64,000 nt of DNA from Ramlibacter pallidus (lineage in GTDB: Bacteria; Pseudomonadota; Gammaproteobacteria; Burkholderiales; Burkholderiaceae_C), in the NCBI RefSeq assembly GCF_015070875.1, contig NZ_JADDIV010000001.1, positions 1 through 64,000 of the forward strand, in the 5' to 3' direction. Below are positions 56,445 to 64,000 of this stretch, piece by piece (position 1 is the stretch's first letter; each line of letters opens with the position of its first letter). A program made the position numbers and the translations under genes. A model generated the notes under the pieces. It had not been told where the DNA came from. It saw nothing but the letters and a program-made list of their open reading frames with translations, and searched no databases.

Positions 56445-58202
56445 CTACGCGGCCCGCAGGCGCGCCCGCTCTTCCTCCTGCAGGCGCAGCACGCGGCGCT
56501 GCACCTTGCCCGTGGTGGTCATGGGCAGCGCCTCGATGAATTCGATTTCCTTCGGGTATTCGTAAGGTGCGAGCTTGCCTTTCACGTGCAGTTGCAGCTC
56601 CGACACCAGTTCCGCGTCGAAGCGCTCGGGGCCGCGCGTGCTGATCGCCCGCGCTTCCGCAACATGCGGCGCCAGCACCACGTAGGCCTTCACCAGCGCG
56701 CCGCGCTCGGCGTCGGGCTTGGGCACGACGGCCGCGTTGACCACGGCCGGGTGCTTCACCAGGCAGTTCTCGATCTCGCTCGGGCCGATGCGGTAGCCCG
56801 CCGCCTTGAACACGTCGTCCGCGCGGCCCTGGTACCAGAGGTAGCCGTCGGCGTCGCGCGTCGCCAGGTCGCCCGTGCGGCACCAGTCCCCGGTGAACTT
56901 GCGGCGCGTCGCATCGGGGTTCTTCCAGTAGCCGAGGAAGAAGATCGGGTCCGGCTCGCCGTGCACGTCGAAGCGGTGCACGGCGACGTCGCCCGGGACG
57001 CCGGGCGGGCACTCGTTGCCCTCGTCGTCGATCACCGCCACCCGGTGGCCCGGATAGGGCCGTCCCATGCTGCCCGCACGCGCCGGCCAGCCGGCGCCGT
57101 TCGCCGTGTCCCCGTTCATCGCGCAGTTGCCGACGACGTAGTTGATCTCGGTCTGGCCGAACATCTCGTTGACGACGACGCCCAGCTGGTCGCGGCAGTA
57201 CGCGAACACCGCGTCCCCGACGGCTTCGCCCGCGCTCATGATCGCCTGCAGGTGCAGGGTGAATGGCCCGCGCGGGCGCGGATAGGCCTTCATCATCGCC
57301 TTCAGCGCGGTCGGGAAGAGGAAGGTGTGCGTCACGCCGTGCTCCTGCATCAGCGTGAACGCGGTCTCCGGGCTGAAGCGGCCGTTGTAGGCCACGATCG
57401 GCCGGCCGAAGTAGAGGCTGGGCAGCAGGGCATCCATCAGGCCGCCGGTCCAGGCCCAGTCGGCGGGCGACCAGAAGACCGCCCCGCTGTCGCTGCCGGC
57501 ACGCCGCGGGTCGAAGCCGAACCAGTTCTGGCTGCAGACGAAACCCGGCAGGTTGCCGACCAGGGCGCGGTGCGGGATCAGCGCGCCCTTCGGCGGGCCC
57601 GTGGTGCCGCTGGTGTAGATCAGCACCGCGCCGTCGTCGGCATGCGTGCTCGCGGCGGTGAAGCCTGCGGCCAGCGTCCCGCGCTGCGCTTCCCATCCCA
57701 GGTCGGCCTGCGCGGCCGCGCCACCGACGCCGACCACCGTGCGCAGCGTGGGGCATTGCGCGCGGACCTGGGCGACATGGGCGATCGAGCTCTCGTCGCA
57801 GATCGCGACCACCGCCTCGCTGTCCTGCAGCCGGTACTCCAGCGCCTCCGGGCCGAACAGCATGGACAGCGGCATGGCGACCGCCCCGAGCTGGAACACC
57901 GCCATGTAGGCGATCGCGGTCTCGAAGCGCTGCGGCATCACGATGGCCACGCGGTCGCCGCGGTGCACGCCGAGCCCCACGAGCAGGTTGCTCATCGCGT
58001 TCGCCTCGCGCTGCAGTTCGGCGAACGTGAGGGTGGGACGCTGGGGGTCCCCGTGTGCGCGGATGGCGACCCGCCGCCCGGCGTCCGCTGCCTGCGCCCA
58101 GCGCGTGCAGCAGGCCTGCGCGATGTTGAACCGCTCCGGCACCTGCCAGCCGAAGCCGGCGTGCAGCGCCGCCCAGTTGTCACTGCCCTGACTGACCGCC
58201 AT
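56445..58202 (-). CDS. Acyl-CoA synthetase (AMP-forming)
   Basis: A 585-residue ANL-superfamily ligase. AMP-binding P-loop VLIYTSGTTGPPKGALIPH, adenine-contact FGQTEINYVVGN, ribose motif YLWYQGRADDVFKAAGYRIG and the C-terminal lysine in TTTGKVQRRVLR. The chain length preference is not evident; related enzymes handle short or medium acids. It lies back to back (13 bp) with the alpha/beta hydrolase, a potential shared control region. Confidence 0.92.
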   Translation of the reverse strand: MAVSQGSDNWAALHAGFGWQVPERFNIAQACCTRWAQAADAGRRVAIRAHGDPQRPTLTFAELQREANAMSNLLVGLGVHRGDRVAIVMPQRFETAIAYMAVFQLGAVAMPLSMLFGPEALEYRLQDSEAVVAICDESSIAHVAQVRAQCPTLRTVVGVGGAAAQADLGWEAQRGTLAAGFTAASTHADDGAVLIYTSGTTGPPKGALIPHRALVGNLPGFVCSQNWFGFDPRRAGSDSGAVFWSPADWAWTGGLMDALLPSLYFGRPIVAYNGRFSPETAFTLMQEHGVTHTFLFPTALKAMMKAYPRPRGPFTLHLQAIMSAGEAVGDAVFAYCRDQLGVVVNEMFGQTEINYVVGNCAMNGDTANGAGWPARAGSMGRPYPGHRVAVIDDEGNECPPGVPGDVAVHRFDVHGEPDPIFFLGYWKNPDATRRKFTGDWCRTGDLATRDADGYLWYQGRADDVFKAAGYRIGPSEIENCLVKHPAVVNAAVVPKPDAERGALVKAYVVLAPHVAEARAISTRGPERFDAELVSELQLHVKGKLAPYEYPKEIEFIEALPMTTTGKVQRRVLRLQEEERARLRAA

Positions 58203-58215
58203 CGTCCGCTCTCCT

Positions 58216-59136
58216 ATGATCGAGCGAATGTACCAACCGAAGCGCGCGTCCCGCAGCGAGTTTGTCCCGATCCGGAACCTGCGCTACCACGTACGGCTGT
58301 GGGGCGAGCCGGGGCCGGGCAAGGTGCCGCTGGTGATGGTGCACGGCTGGATGGACGTCGCCGCGTCGTACCAGTTCGTGGTGGACGCGTTCGCGCGCGA
58401 CCACTACGTGATCGCCCCGGACTGGCGCGGCTACGGCCTGACCGAGCTGCCGCAGCAGGACAACTACTGGTTCCCCGACTACCTGGCGGACCTCGATTTC
58501 CTGCTCGATCACTACGCCGCCGGGGCCCCGGTCGACCTCGTGGGCCACAGCATGGGCGGCAACATCGCCATGCTGTATTCGGGCGTGCGGCCGGAGCGCA
58601 TCCGCTCGCTGGTGAACCTGGAAGGCTTCGGCATGCCGGCGACGCGGCCGTCGCAGGCGCCGGGCCGCTACGCCAAGTGGATCGGCGAGCTGAAGGCCTT
58701 CCATCGCGGCGAGCTGGAGCTCAAGGCCTACGCCAGCCTCGAAGGCGTCGCGCAGCGCCTCATGAAGACCAACAAGCGGCTCACCGCGGACAAGGCGCAA
58801 TGGCTGGCCCAGCACTGGGCGCAGGAGGACGCCGGCGGCCAGTGGCGCATCCTGGGCCACTCGGCCCACAAGATCGTCAACGCCAACCTGTTCCGCGTGG
58901 ACGAGGTGCTCGAGATCTACAAGGCCATCCGCGCACCCGTGCTGGCGGTCGAGGCCAGCGACGACAGCCTCGGGCAGTGGTGGCAGGGCCGGTTCACCCT
59001 GGACGAGTACCACGAACGTTTGAAGGCGGTGTCCGACCTGCGGCTGGGCCACATCCACGATGCCGGGCACATGCTGCACCACGACCAGCCCGGGGCACTC
59101 GCCGAACTGATCGAGGGATTCCTGCCTTCTCCGTGA
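58216..59136 (+). CDS. Alpha/beta hydrolase
   Basis: A 306-residue alpha/beta hydrolase. Oxyanion loop VMVHGWMDVAASYQFVVDAF, nucleophile elbow GHSMGGNIAML, acid near VEASDDSLG, His in GHMLHHDQPGALAELI. Substrate unknown; adjacency to an acyl-CoA synthetase suggests ester or lipid turnover. A hairpin follows at 59143. Confidence 0.9.
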   Translation: MIERMYQPKRASRSEFVPIRNLRYHVRLWGEPGPGKVPLVMVHGWMDVAASYQFVVDAFARDHYVIAPDWRGYGLTELPQQDNYWFPDYLADLDFLLDHYAAGAPVDLVGHSMGGNIAMLYSGVRPERIRSLVNLEGFGMPATRPSQAPGRYAKWIGELKAFHRGELELKAYASLEGVAQRLMKTNKRLTADKAQWLAQHWAQEDAGGQWRILGHSAHKIVNANLFRVDEVLEIYKAIRAPVLAVEASDDSLGQWWQGRFTLDEYHERLKAVSDLRLGHIHDAGHMLHHDQPGALAELIEGFLPSP

Positions 59137-59142
59137 AAACCC

Positions 59143-59162
59143 CTGCGGCTGCAAAGCCGCAG
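59143..59162 (+). terminator. Hairpin after the alpha/beta hydrolase gene
   Basis: CTGCGGCT (59143-59150), loop GCAA, AGCCGCAG (59155-59162): a perfect 8-bp stem 6 bp after the stop. No long T-run follows (ATTTCG, then ATTTTG, lie farther on), so termination is probable but not certain. Confidence 0.55.
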
Positions 59163-59233
59163 TGCGACCGGATTTCGTGAAATTTTGTGGCTGCGGCACA
59201 GCGTGCAACCACTTGTTCGTAACAGCGCTTGCC

Positions 59234-59249
59234 GTAGGAGTCGTCCTAC
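59234..59249. promoter_or_regulatory. GTAGGA-N4-TCCTAC palindrome
   Basis: Perfect 6-bp arms, spacer GTCG, 34 bp upstream of the next ATG (59284). Position and symmetry suit a dimeric regulator of the secreted HEAMH-protein gene. No such regulator can be named. Confidence 0.5.
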
Positions 59250-59283
59250 CCCATAGTCAGCCATCTTCGATAAGGGGTGACTC

Positions 59284-60213
59284 ATGTGGAAGTCGGGTGT
59301 GACGGCCCTCCTGGCCGCTGCAGTGATGGGGCCGGTCTTTGCGCAGGCGGATGAGTTCGAGCAGGGCGTGGGGACCATGTGGGAAGTGCTCTGGCACCAG
59401 AGCGGCACCCCGACCCGGCTGGTCCGCTGGGAACAGGAGATGAAGGTCCGCATCCATGGCGTGAACCTCTCCACCCACAAGGCGCACACCCTCAAGGCGC
59501 TGGCCGACGTCGCCGCCGAGGCGGGCGTGAAGCTGGTCGACGTCAGCGACCGCGCCGATGCCGCCACCGTCGCCAACGTCAGCGTCGAGATCACGCCCGA
59601 CCACATGCTGGAAGAGAACCAGCCCTGCGTGACCTTCCTGAACTTCCAGACCGAAACGCGCATCGACTCGGCCGCCGTGCAGATGCGCAGCCGCGACGCC
59701 TGGCGCTGCGCCTACCACGAGGCCATGCACGTCATGGGCGTGCGCGGTCACCCGGCCGGCAAGACCGTGCTGAGCTATTTCCCGTCCAAGGTCGACGGCC
59801 TGCTGCCGCTCGACCGCGTGATGCTGCGCGCCTGGTACTCGCCCAAGATGCGCGGCGGCATGACCCCCTTCGAAGTGCTGCCGGTGCTGGCCGACGAACT
59901 GGTCGCCTCCATGCCCGATCCGGCCCGCGCCGCCCTGTCGCGCGACCGCTTCTTCTCCCGCACCATCGAGCAGATGCAGGCCTTCGCCGACGGCCGCGGC
60001 GACGTGCCCATGATCGTCAAGCGCTCGGGCAAGTCCACCGACGAAGGCATCCGCTTCGGCCGCATGGAAATGAGCTACTTCCTCGGCATCGCCTACCTGG
60101 AAGGCACCACCGTGCCGCAGGATTCGACCCAGGCCGTGCGCTGGCTGCAGCGCGCCGCCAACCTGGGCAGCCGCACGGCCCAGGCCCGCCTCGGCGCCGC
60201 CACCGCGCGCTAG
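59284..60213 (+). CDS. Secreted DUF2927-like HExxH protein with Sel1 repeat
   Basis: A 309-residue exported protein: signal peptide (cut near VFAQA), a DUF2927-like domain (VRWEQEMKVRIHGVNLSTHK; CAYHEAMHVMGVRGHP at 142-157) and one C-terminal Sel1 repeat (YFLGIAYLEGTTVPQDSTQA, VRWLQRAANLGSRTAQARLG). HEAMH (145-149) followed by Gly152 and His156 resembles a zinc protease site. Typical DUF2927 members have E-rich text here without the second His, so catalysis is a real possibility but unproven. AAGGGG precedes the ATG. Confidence 0.78.
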   Translation: MWKSGVTALLAAAVMGPVFAQADEFEQGVGTMWEVLWHQSGTPTRLVRWEQEMKVRIHGVNLSTHKAHTLKALADVAAEAGVKLVDVSDRADAATVANVSVEITPDHMLEENQPCVTFLNFQTETRIDSAAVQMRSRDAWRCAYHEAMHVMGVRGHPAGKTVLSYFPSKVDGLLPLDRVMLRAWYSPKMRGGMTPFEVLPVLADELVASMPDPARAALSRDRFFSRTIEQMQAFADGRGDVPMIVKRSGKSTDEGIRFGRMEMSYFLGIAYLEGTTVPQDSTQAVRWLQRAANLGSRTAQARLGAATAR

Positions 60214-60233
60214 GAAGCGCCGAAACGCCAGCG

Positions 60234-60261
60234 ACGGGGCCTGCGGGCCCCGTTTGCCTTT
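60234..60261 (+). terminator. Intrinsic terminator
   Basis: ACGGGGCC (60234-60241), loop TGCG, GGCCCCGT (60246-60253), then TTTGCCTTT. It ends the HEAMH-protein transcript, 20 bp after its stop, and separates it from the hybrid kinase. Confidence 0.8.
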
Positions 60262-60333
60262 GGGGGTCGGCATCACCACCGCCGAGCAAGGAATTGGGGC
60301 AAACTGGACGGCTGCCTTCTTCCTGCCGGCCCC

Positions 60334-63300
60334 ATGCCCTTCTCCAGCCCGAACGCGCCGCTCGCGTTTCGCCGCATCCTCAACCGCAACCTCGTCCTGC
60401 CGCTGGTGCTCGGCGTCGCCAGTGCCCTGGTGTTCCTGGGCCTGCTCGCCTACCTGGTGTCCGCCCTCGGCGAGGTGGAACGCACCGACCGCATCCTGCA
60501 GCGCGCCTCGGCCGCGCAGAAGCTCGACCTGGACATGGAGTCCGGCGTGCGTGGCTTCCTGGTGGCCGGCGACGAACGCTTCCTCCAGCCGTACGACCGC
60601 GCGCTCGCCGGCCTCACGACGGAAATGGAGCGGCTCAAGGCCGACGTCCGCGACAACCCGCCGCAGGTCGAGCGCATCGAGCGCATCCAGGCCATGCAGG
60701 AGCGCTGGAACAAGGAGTTCGCGCAGGAGCAGGTGCGCAACAAGCGGCAGGATCCCGGCTACGTTTCCCGCTCCCCGCTCGGGCGCGAACTGAAGGACGC
60801 GATCCGCGAGGAGTTCGACCAGTTCTTCACCATCGAAAGGCGGCTGCGCGCCGAACGCACGCAATCGGCGAACCAGAACACGCTGACCGGCGCCGTCGCC
60901 TTCGTGATCTTCATGCTCGGCGTGGGCGGCCTGATCGCCTGGCGCGGCCGCCGCGACCTGATGGGCCTGTCGGCCACCTACGAGCAGGCCTTCGCGGAAC
61001 AGGAGCGCCAGGCCGCCACGCTGCAGGCCCATGCGTGGCTGCGCGAAGGGCAGTCGCGGCTGTCCGAGCGCCTGGCGGGCGAACAGCAGCTGCAGGGCGT
61101 GGGCCACGGCGCGCTGGAGGCCCTGTCGCAGTACGCGGGCATCGCCGTCGGCGCGCTCTACACGCCCGAGCCCGACGGCGGCTTCCGCCGCGCGGCCACC
61201 TGGGGCTGGTCGGCCGACGCGCAGGCCGGCCACGAACGCCTGCCCGCCGGCCGCACGCTGGTGGCCGAGTGCGCGGCACAGCGGCGGCCGATCAAGCTGG
61301 ACACCGTGCCGCCCGGCTACCTGAAGGTGGCGTCCGCCCTGGGCGAAGCGCTGCCCGGCTCCGTCCTGCTCTCCCCCGTGCTGCACGAGGGCCGCCTCTC
61401 CGGCGTGCTCGAGGTCGGCTGGATGCGGCCGCTGGAGCCGCGCGACGAGGAGCTGCTGGTGGCGGCCGGCAACGTGCTGGGCTCCGCCATCGAATCCGCG
61501 CGCTACCGCGAGCGGCTGCAGGAAGCGCTGGACCGCACGCAGCAGCTGAACGAGGAGCTGCAGGTGCAGCAGGAGGAACTGCGCACCGCGAACGAGGAAC
61601 TCGAGGAACAGTCCAAGGCCCTGAAGGAATCGCAGGCCCACCTGGAAAGCCAGCAGGCCGAACTGGAACAGACCAACGTGCAGCTTTCCGAGCAGGCGGA
61701 CAAGCTGGAGAACCAGCGCGACCAGCTGCGCGAGGCGCAGGTGGCGCTGGAGGAGCGCGCCGCCGAACTGCAGCGCGCGAGCCGCTACAAGTCCGAGTTC
61801 CTGGCGAACATGTCGCACGAACTGCGCACCCCGCTGAACAGCTCGCTGATCCTGGCCAAGCTGCTGGCCGACAACACCGGCGGCAACCTCACCGAGGAGC
61901 AGGTGAAGTTCGCGGACTCGATCTACAACGCCGGCAACGATCTGCTGAACCTGATCAACGACATCCTCGACATCGCCAAGGTCGAGGCGGGCAAGCTGGA
62001 AGTGCGGGCCGAGGCCACGCCGGTCGCCTCCGTCACCTCGGGCCTGCGCGGCATGTTCGAGCCCCTGGCGGCCCGCAAGGGCCTGCAGCTGGAGGTGAGC
62101 GTCGCCGAGGACGCGCCGGCTTCGCTGTTCACCGACCGCCAGCGGCTGGAACAGATCCTGCGCAACCTGATGGCCAACGCGCTGAAGTTCACCGAGAACG
62201 GCAGCGTCGCCGTGCACGTCGCGCGGCAGCCCGGAGACCGCATCGCCTTCGAGGTGCGCGACAGCGGCATCGGCATCCCGGCTTCGCAGCAGGAGGTGAT
62301 CTTCGAAGCCTTCCGCCAGGCCGACGGCACCAGCAGCCGCCGCTACGGCGGCACCGGCCTCGGCCTGTCGATCTCGCGCGACCTCGCGCGCCTGCTCGGG
62401 GGCGACATCTCCGTCACCAGCGCGCCGGGCCAGGGCAGCACCTTCACGGTGGTCCTGCCGCTCGAGTACAAGGAAGGACTCGCGCAGCAGCCGCTGGCGA
62501 TGGCGCCGCCCGTGGCCAGCGAGGCGCCCGCCGCTGCGCAACCCGCCCCCACCCCGGCGCCGACCGGCGCGCCCCGGCCGCCCGCCCCCGCCTTCCCCGA
62601 CGACCGCGAGCAGCCGGCCAACGGGCGCCGCACCGTCCTGGTGGTGGAGGACGACGTGCGCTTCGCCGCCATCCTGTTCGACCTGGCGCACGAGCTCGGC
62701 TACCGCTGCCTGGTCGCGCACGAGGCCCAAGAGGGTTGCCAGCTGGCGATGGAGCACATCCCGGATGCCGTGCTGCTGGACATCCTGCTGCCCGGCGACT
62801 CCGGCCTGTCCGTGCTGCAGCGGCTGAAGGAAGACCCTCGCACGCGGCACGTGCCGGTGCACGTGCTGTCGGCCGAGGACCGCGCGGAGCCGGCGCTCAG
62901 CCTCGGGGCGATCGGCTACGCGCGCAAGCCGGCCACGCGCGAGCAGCTGCAGGAAGTGTTCTCGCGGCTGGAGGAAAAGCTCAGCCAGAAGGTCAAGCGG
63001 GTGCTGCTGGTGGAGGACGACCCGCGCCAGCAGGAGAGCGTGAAGGCGCTGATCGGCGACGGCGACGTCGAGATCGTCGCCGTGGCCGAAGGCCAGGCCG
63101 CGCTCGACGCGTTGTCGCACTCGGTCTTCGACTGCATGGTGATCGACCTGAAGCTGCCGGACATGTCCGGCCAGGAACTGCTGCGGCGCATGGCGGCCGG
63201 CGAGAGCCGCTCCTTCCCGCCGGTCATTGTGTACACCGGCCGCAACCTCACGCGCGACGAGGAAGCCGAGCTGATGCGCTACTCCCGCTCCATCATCATC

Positions 63301-63813
63301 AAGGGCGCCCGCTCGCCCGAGCGGCTGCTCGACGAGGTGACGCTGTTCCTGCACAAGGTGGAGACGCAGCTGTCCAGCGAGCGCCAGAAGATGCTGCGCA
63401 CCGCGCGCAGCCGCGACAAGGCCTTCGAGGGCCGGCGCATCCTGGTGGTGGACGACGACATGCGCAACATCTTCGCCCTGACCAGCGCGCTGGAGCAGAA
63501 GGGCGCGGAGGTGGAAGTGGCGCGCAACGGCATCGAGGCCCTGCAGAAGCTGCAGGACGGCGCCGGCGACGTCGACATGGTGCTGATGGACATCATGATG
63601 CCGGAGATGGACGGCTTCACCGCCACGCGCGAGATCCGCAAGGACCCGCGCTTCCAGAAGCTGCCGGTGATCGCCGTCACCGCCAAGGCCATGAAGGAGG
63701 ACCAGGAGAAGTGCCTCGCCGCCGGCGCGAACGACTACCTGGCCAAGCCCATCGAGCTGGAACGGCTGTTCTCGCTGATGCGCGTGTGGATGCCGAAGCT
63801 GGAGCGGATCTGA
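60334..63813 (+). CDS. Hybrid sensor histidine kinase with three receiver domains
   Basis: A 1159-residue inner-membrane kinase. Order: helix 1 (about 19-43), CHASE3-like periplasmic domain (SGVRGFLVAGDERFLQPY), helix 2 (about 182-204), GAF (242-389), long coiled coil (389-482), HisKA with phospho-His495 in MSHELRTPLNSS, HATPase (596-709, RYGGTGLGLSISRDLARLL), Pro-rich linker, then receivers with phospho-Asp816, Asp938 and Asp1086. REC2 has an atypical switch segment (IIIKGARSPERLL). The CheR gene follows directly, a known chemosensory-like module. Confidence 0.95.
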   Translation: MPFSSPNAPLAFRRILNRNLVLPLVLGVASALVFLGLLAYLVSALGEVERTDRILQRASAAQKLDLDMESGVRGFLVAGDERFLQPYDRALAGLTTEMERLKADVRDNPPQVERIERIQAMQERWNKEFAQEQVRNKRQDPGYVSRSPLGRELKDAIREEFDQFFTIERRLRAERTQSANQNTLTGAVAFVIFMLGVGGLIAWRGRRDLMGLSATYEQAFAEQERQAATLQAHAWLREGQSRLSERLAGEQQLQGVGHGALEALSQYAGIAVGALYTPEPDGGFRRAATWGWSADAQAGHERLPAGRTLVAECAAQRRPIKLDTVPPGYLKVASALGEALPGSVLLSPVLHEGRLSGVLEVGWMRPLEPRDEELLVAAGNVLGSAIESARYRERLQEALDRTQQLNEELQVQQEELRTANEELEEQSKALKESQAHLESQQAELEQTNVQLSEQADKLENQRDQLREAQVALEERAAELQRASRYKSEFLANMSHELRTPLNSSLILAKLLADNTGGNLTEEQVKFADSIYNAGNDLLNLINDILDIAKVEAGKLEVRAEATPVASVTSGLRGMFEPLAARKGLQLEVSVAEDAPASLFTDRQRLEQILRNLMANALKFTENGSVAVHVARQPGDRIAFEVRDSGIGIPASQQEVIFEAFRQADGTSSRRYGGTGLGLSISRDLARLLGGDISVTSAPGQGSTFTVVLPLEYKEGLAQQPLAMAPPVASEAPAAAQPAPTPAPTGAPRPPAPAFPDDREQPANGRRTVLVVEDDVRFAAILFDLAHELGYRCLVAHEAQEGCQLAMEHIPDAVLLDILLPGDSGLSVLQRLKEDPRTRHVPVHVLSAEDRAEPALSLGAIGYARKPATREQLQEVFSRLEEKLSQKVKRVLLVEDDPRQQESVKALIGDGDVEIVAVAEGQAALDALSHSVFDCMVIDLKLPDMSGQELLRRMAAGESRSFPPVIVYTGRNLTRDEEAELMRYSRSIIIKGARSPERLLDEVTLFLHKVETQLSSERQKMLRTARSRDKAFEGRRILVVDDDMRNIFALTSALEQKGAEVEVARNGIEALQKLQDGAGDVDMVLMDIMMPEMDGFTATREIRKDPRFQKLPVIAVTAKAMKEDQEKCLAAGANDYLAKPIELERLFSLMRVWMPKLERI

Positions 63814-64000
63814 GTGCAGCGCAGTCTCGCCGACATCGAAGTGCGGCTGCTGGTCGAGGCCATCTTCCTGCGCTACGGCCACGACTTCCGCGACTATGCG
63901 CAGGCCTCGCTCAAGCGGCGGGTGCTGCAGGCGCAGCAGCGCATGGGCGCCGGCTCCATCTCGGCCCTGCAGGAACTGGTGCTGCACGACGCCAAGGCGT
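63814..64000 (+). CDS. CheR-type protein-glutamate methyltransferase, 5' part only
   Basis: Sixty-two codons before the window ends. GTG 63814 directly follows the kinase TGA. The visible part (LVEAIFLRYGHDFRDYAQAS, LKRRVLQAQQRMG) matches the CheR N-terminal all-alpha domain. It should methylate receptor-type glutamates or act as a kinase partner; the SAM domain lies outside the window. Confidence 0.85.
   Translation, partial: MQRSLADIEVRLLVEAIFLRYGHDFRDYAQASLKRRVLQAQQRMGAGSISALQELVLHDAKA

Noticed and set aside
56052-59180. A 1042-codon open frame on the plus strand
   Set aside because: It is antisense to the acyl-CoA synthetase and overlaps the true alpha/beta hydrolase in another frame.
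59257-63987. A 1576-codon open frame on the minus strand
   Set aside because: It lies opposite the hybrid kinase and HEAMH genes, has a Gln/His/Arg/Leu-rich composition typical of antisense frames in high-GC DNA and no recognisable domain.

Overview
The window is about 70% GC, almost fully coding, and looks like core chromosome of a betaproteobacterium of the order Burkholderiales, most likely the family Comamonadaceae (a Ramlibacter- or Variovorax-like organism). The reasons are the gene order folC-SPOR-cvpA-purF-metZ-gltX, the pcm-like/rhodanese/tolC block next to waaA-waaC, an Entner-Doudoroff pair without phosphofructokinase, and dispersed ATTCCC-N8-GGGAAT repeats. The genus is inference. 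I saw no insertion sequence, prophage, CRISPR array, rRNA operon or origin. No stretch longer than 300 bases lacks a gene.

Layout. 0.2-2.7 kb: eda and edd on the minus strand. 2.8-6.8 kb: a coupled set of ChaC-like cyclotransferase, lipoprotein Cu/Zn SodC, an MFS transporter and a ThDP enzyme. 6.8-9.7 kb: a MobA-like transferase, pdxH, a guanidinium exporter, msrA and a DUF218 protein. 9.8-17.3 kb: a promoter/operator, then tetR, RND adaptor, RND pump, a Pcm-like methyltransferase, a rhodanese and TolC, which together encode a full tripartite efflux pump. 17.4-21.1 kb: LPS core genes waaA and waaC and a phosphohexomutase. 21.2-23.1 kb: alkylation repair (Ada/AlkA fusion and Ogt). 23.2-27.8 kb: an EamA transporter, several unrecognised genes, a compact run of four tiny proline-rich genes absent from ordinary ORF calls, and D-cysteine desulfhydrase.

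28-38 kb: Tim44-like protein, NhaR-like regulator, an SRPBCC protein, three tRNAs (Ala-GGC, Glu-TTC, Asp-GTC) behind a TATAAT promoter, then the minus-strand housekeeping run folC to gltX. 38-40.5 kb: a glycine-zipper protein, a repeat/terminator cluster and an ECF sigma/anti-sigma pair. 40.6-48.1 kb: ppnP, argG, an AmpC-like serine hydrolase with no standard start codon, a GAF/HD-GYP protein with a large insertion, a methyltransferase and an ABC-2 exporter. 48.1-56.4 kb: murB, yajQ, a retropepsin-like protease, an MFS exporter, plsY, ybaK, an aldo/keto reductase, a Nei-type glycosylase and an LprI-like protein. 56.4-64 kb: an acyl-CoA synthetase, an alpha/beta hydrolase, a secreted HExxH protein with a Sel1 tail, a three-receiver hybrid histidine kinase and the start of a CheR gene cut by the window end.

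The best leads for something undescribed are the small proline-rich gene cluster (25.5-26.7 kb), the PD-(D/E)XK-like protein at 24.75 kb, the Pcm-like protein that lacks the catalytic motif, the HD-GYP insertion, and the HEAMH/Sel1 secreted protein.
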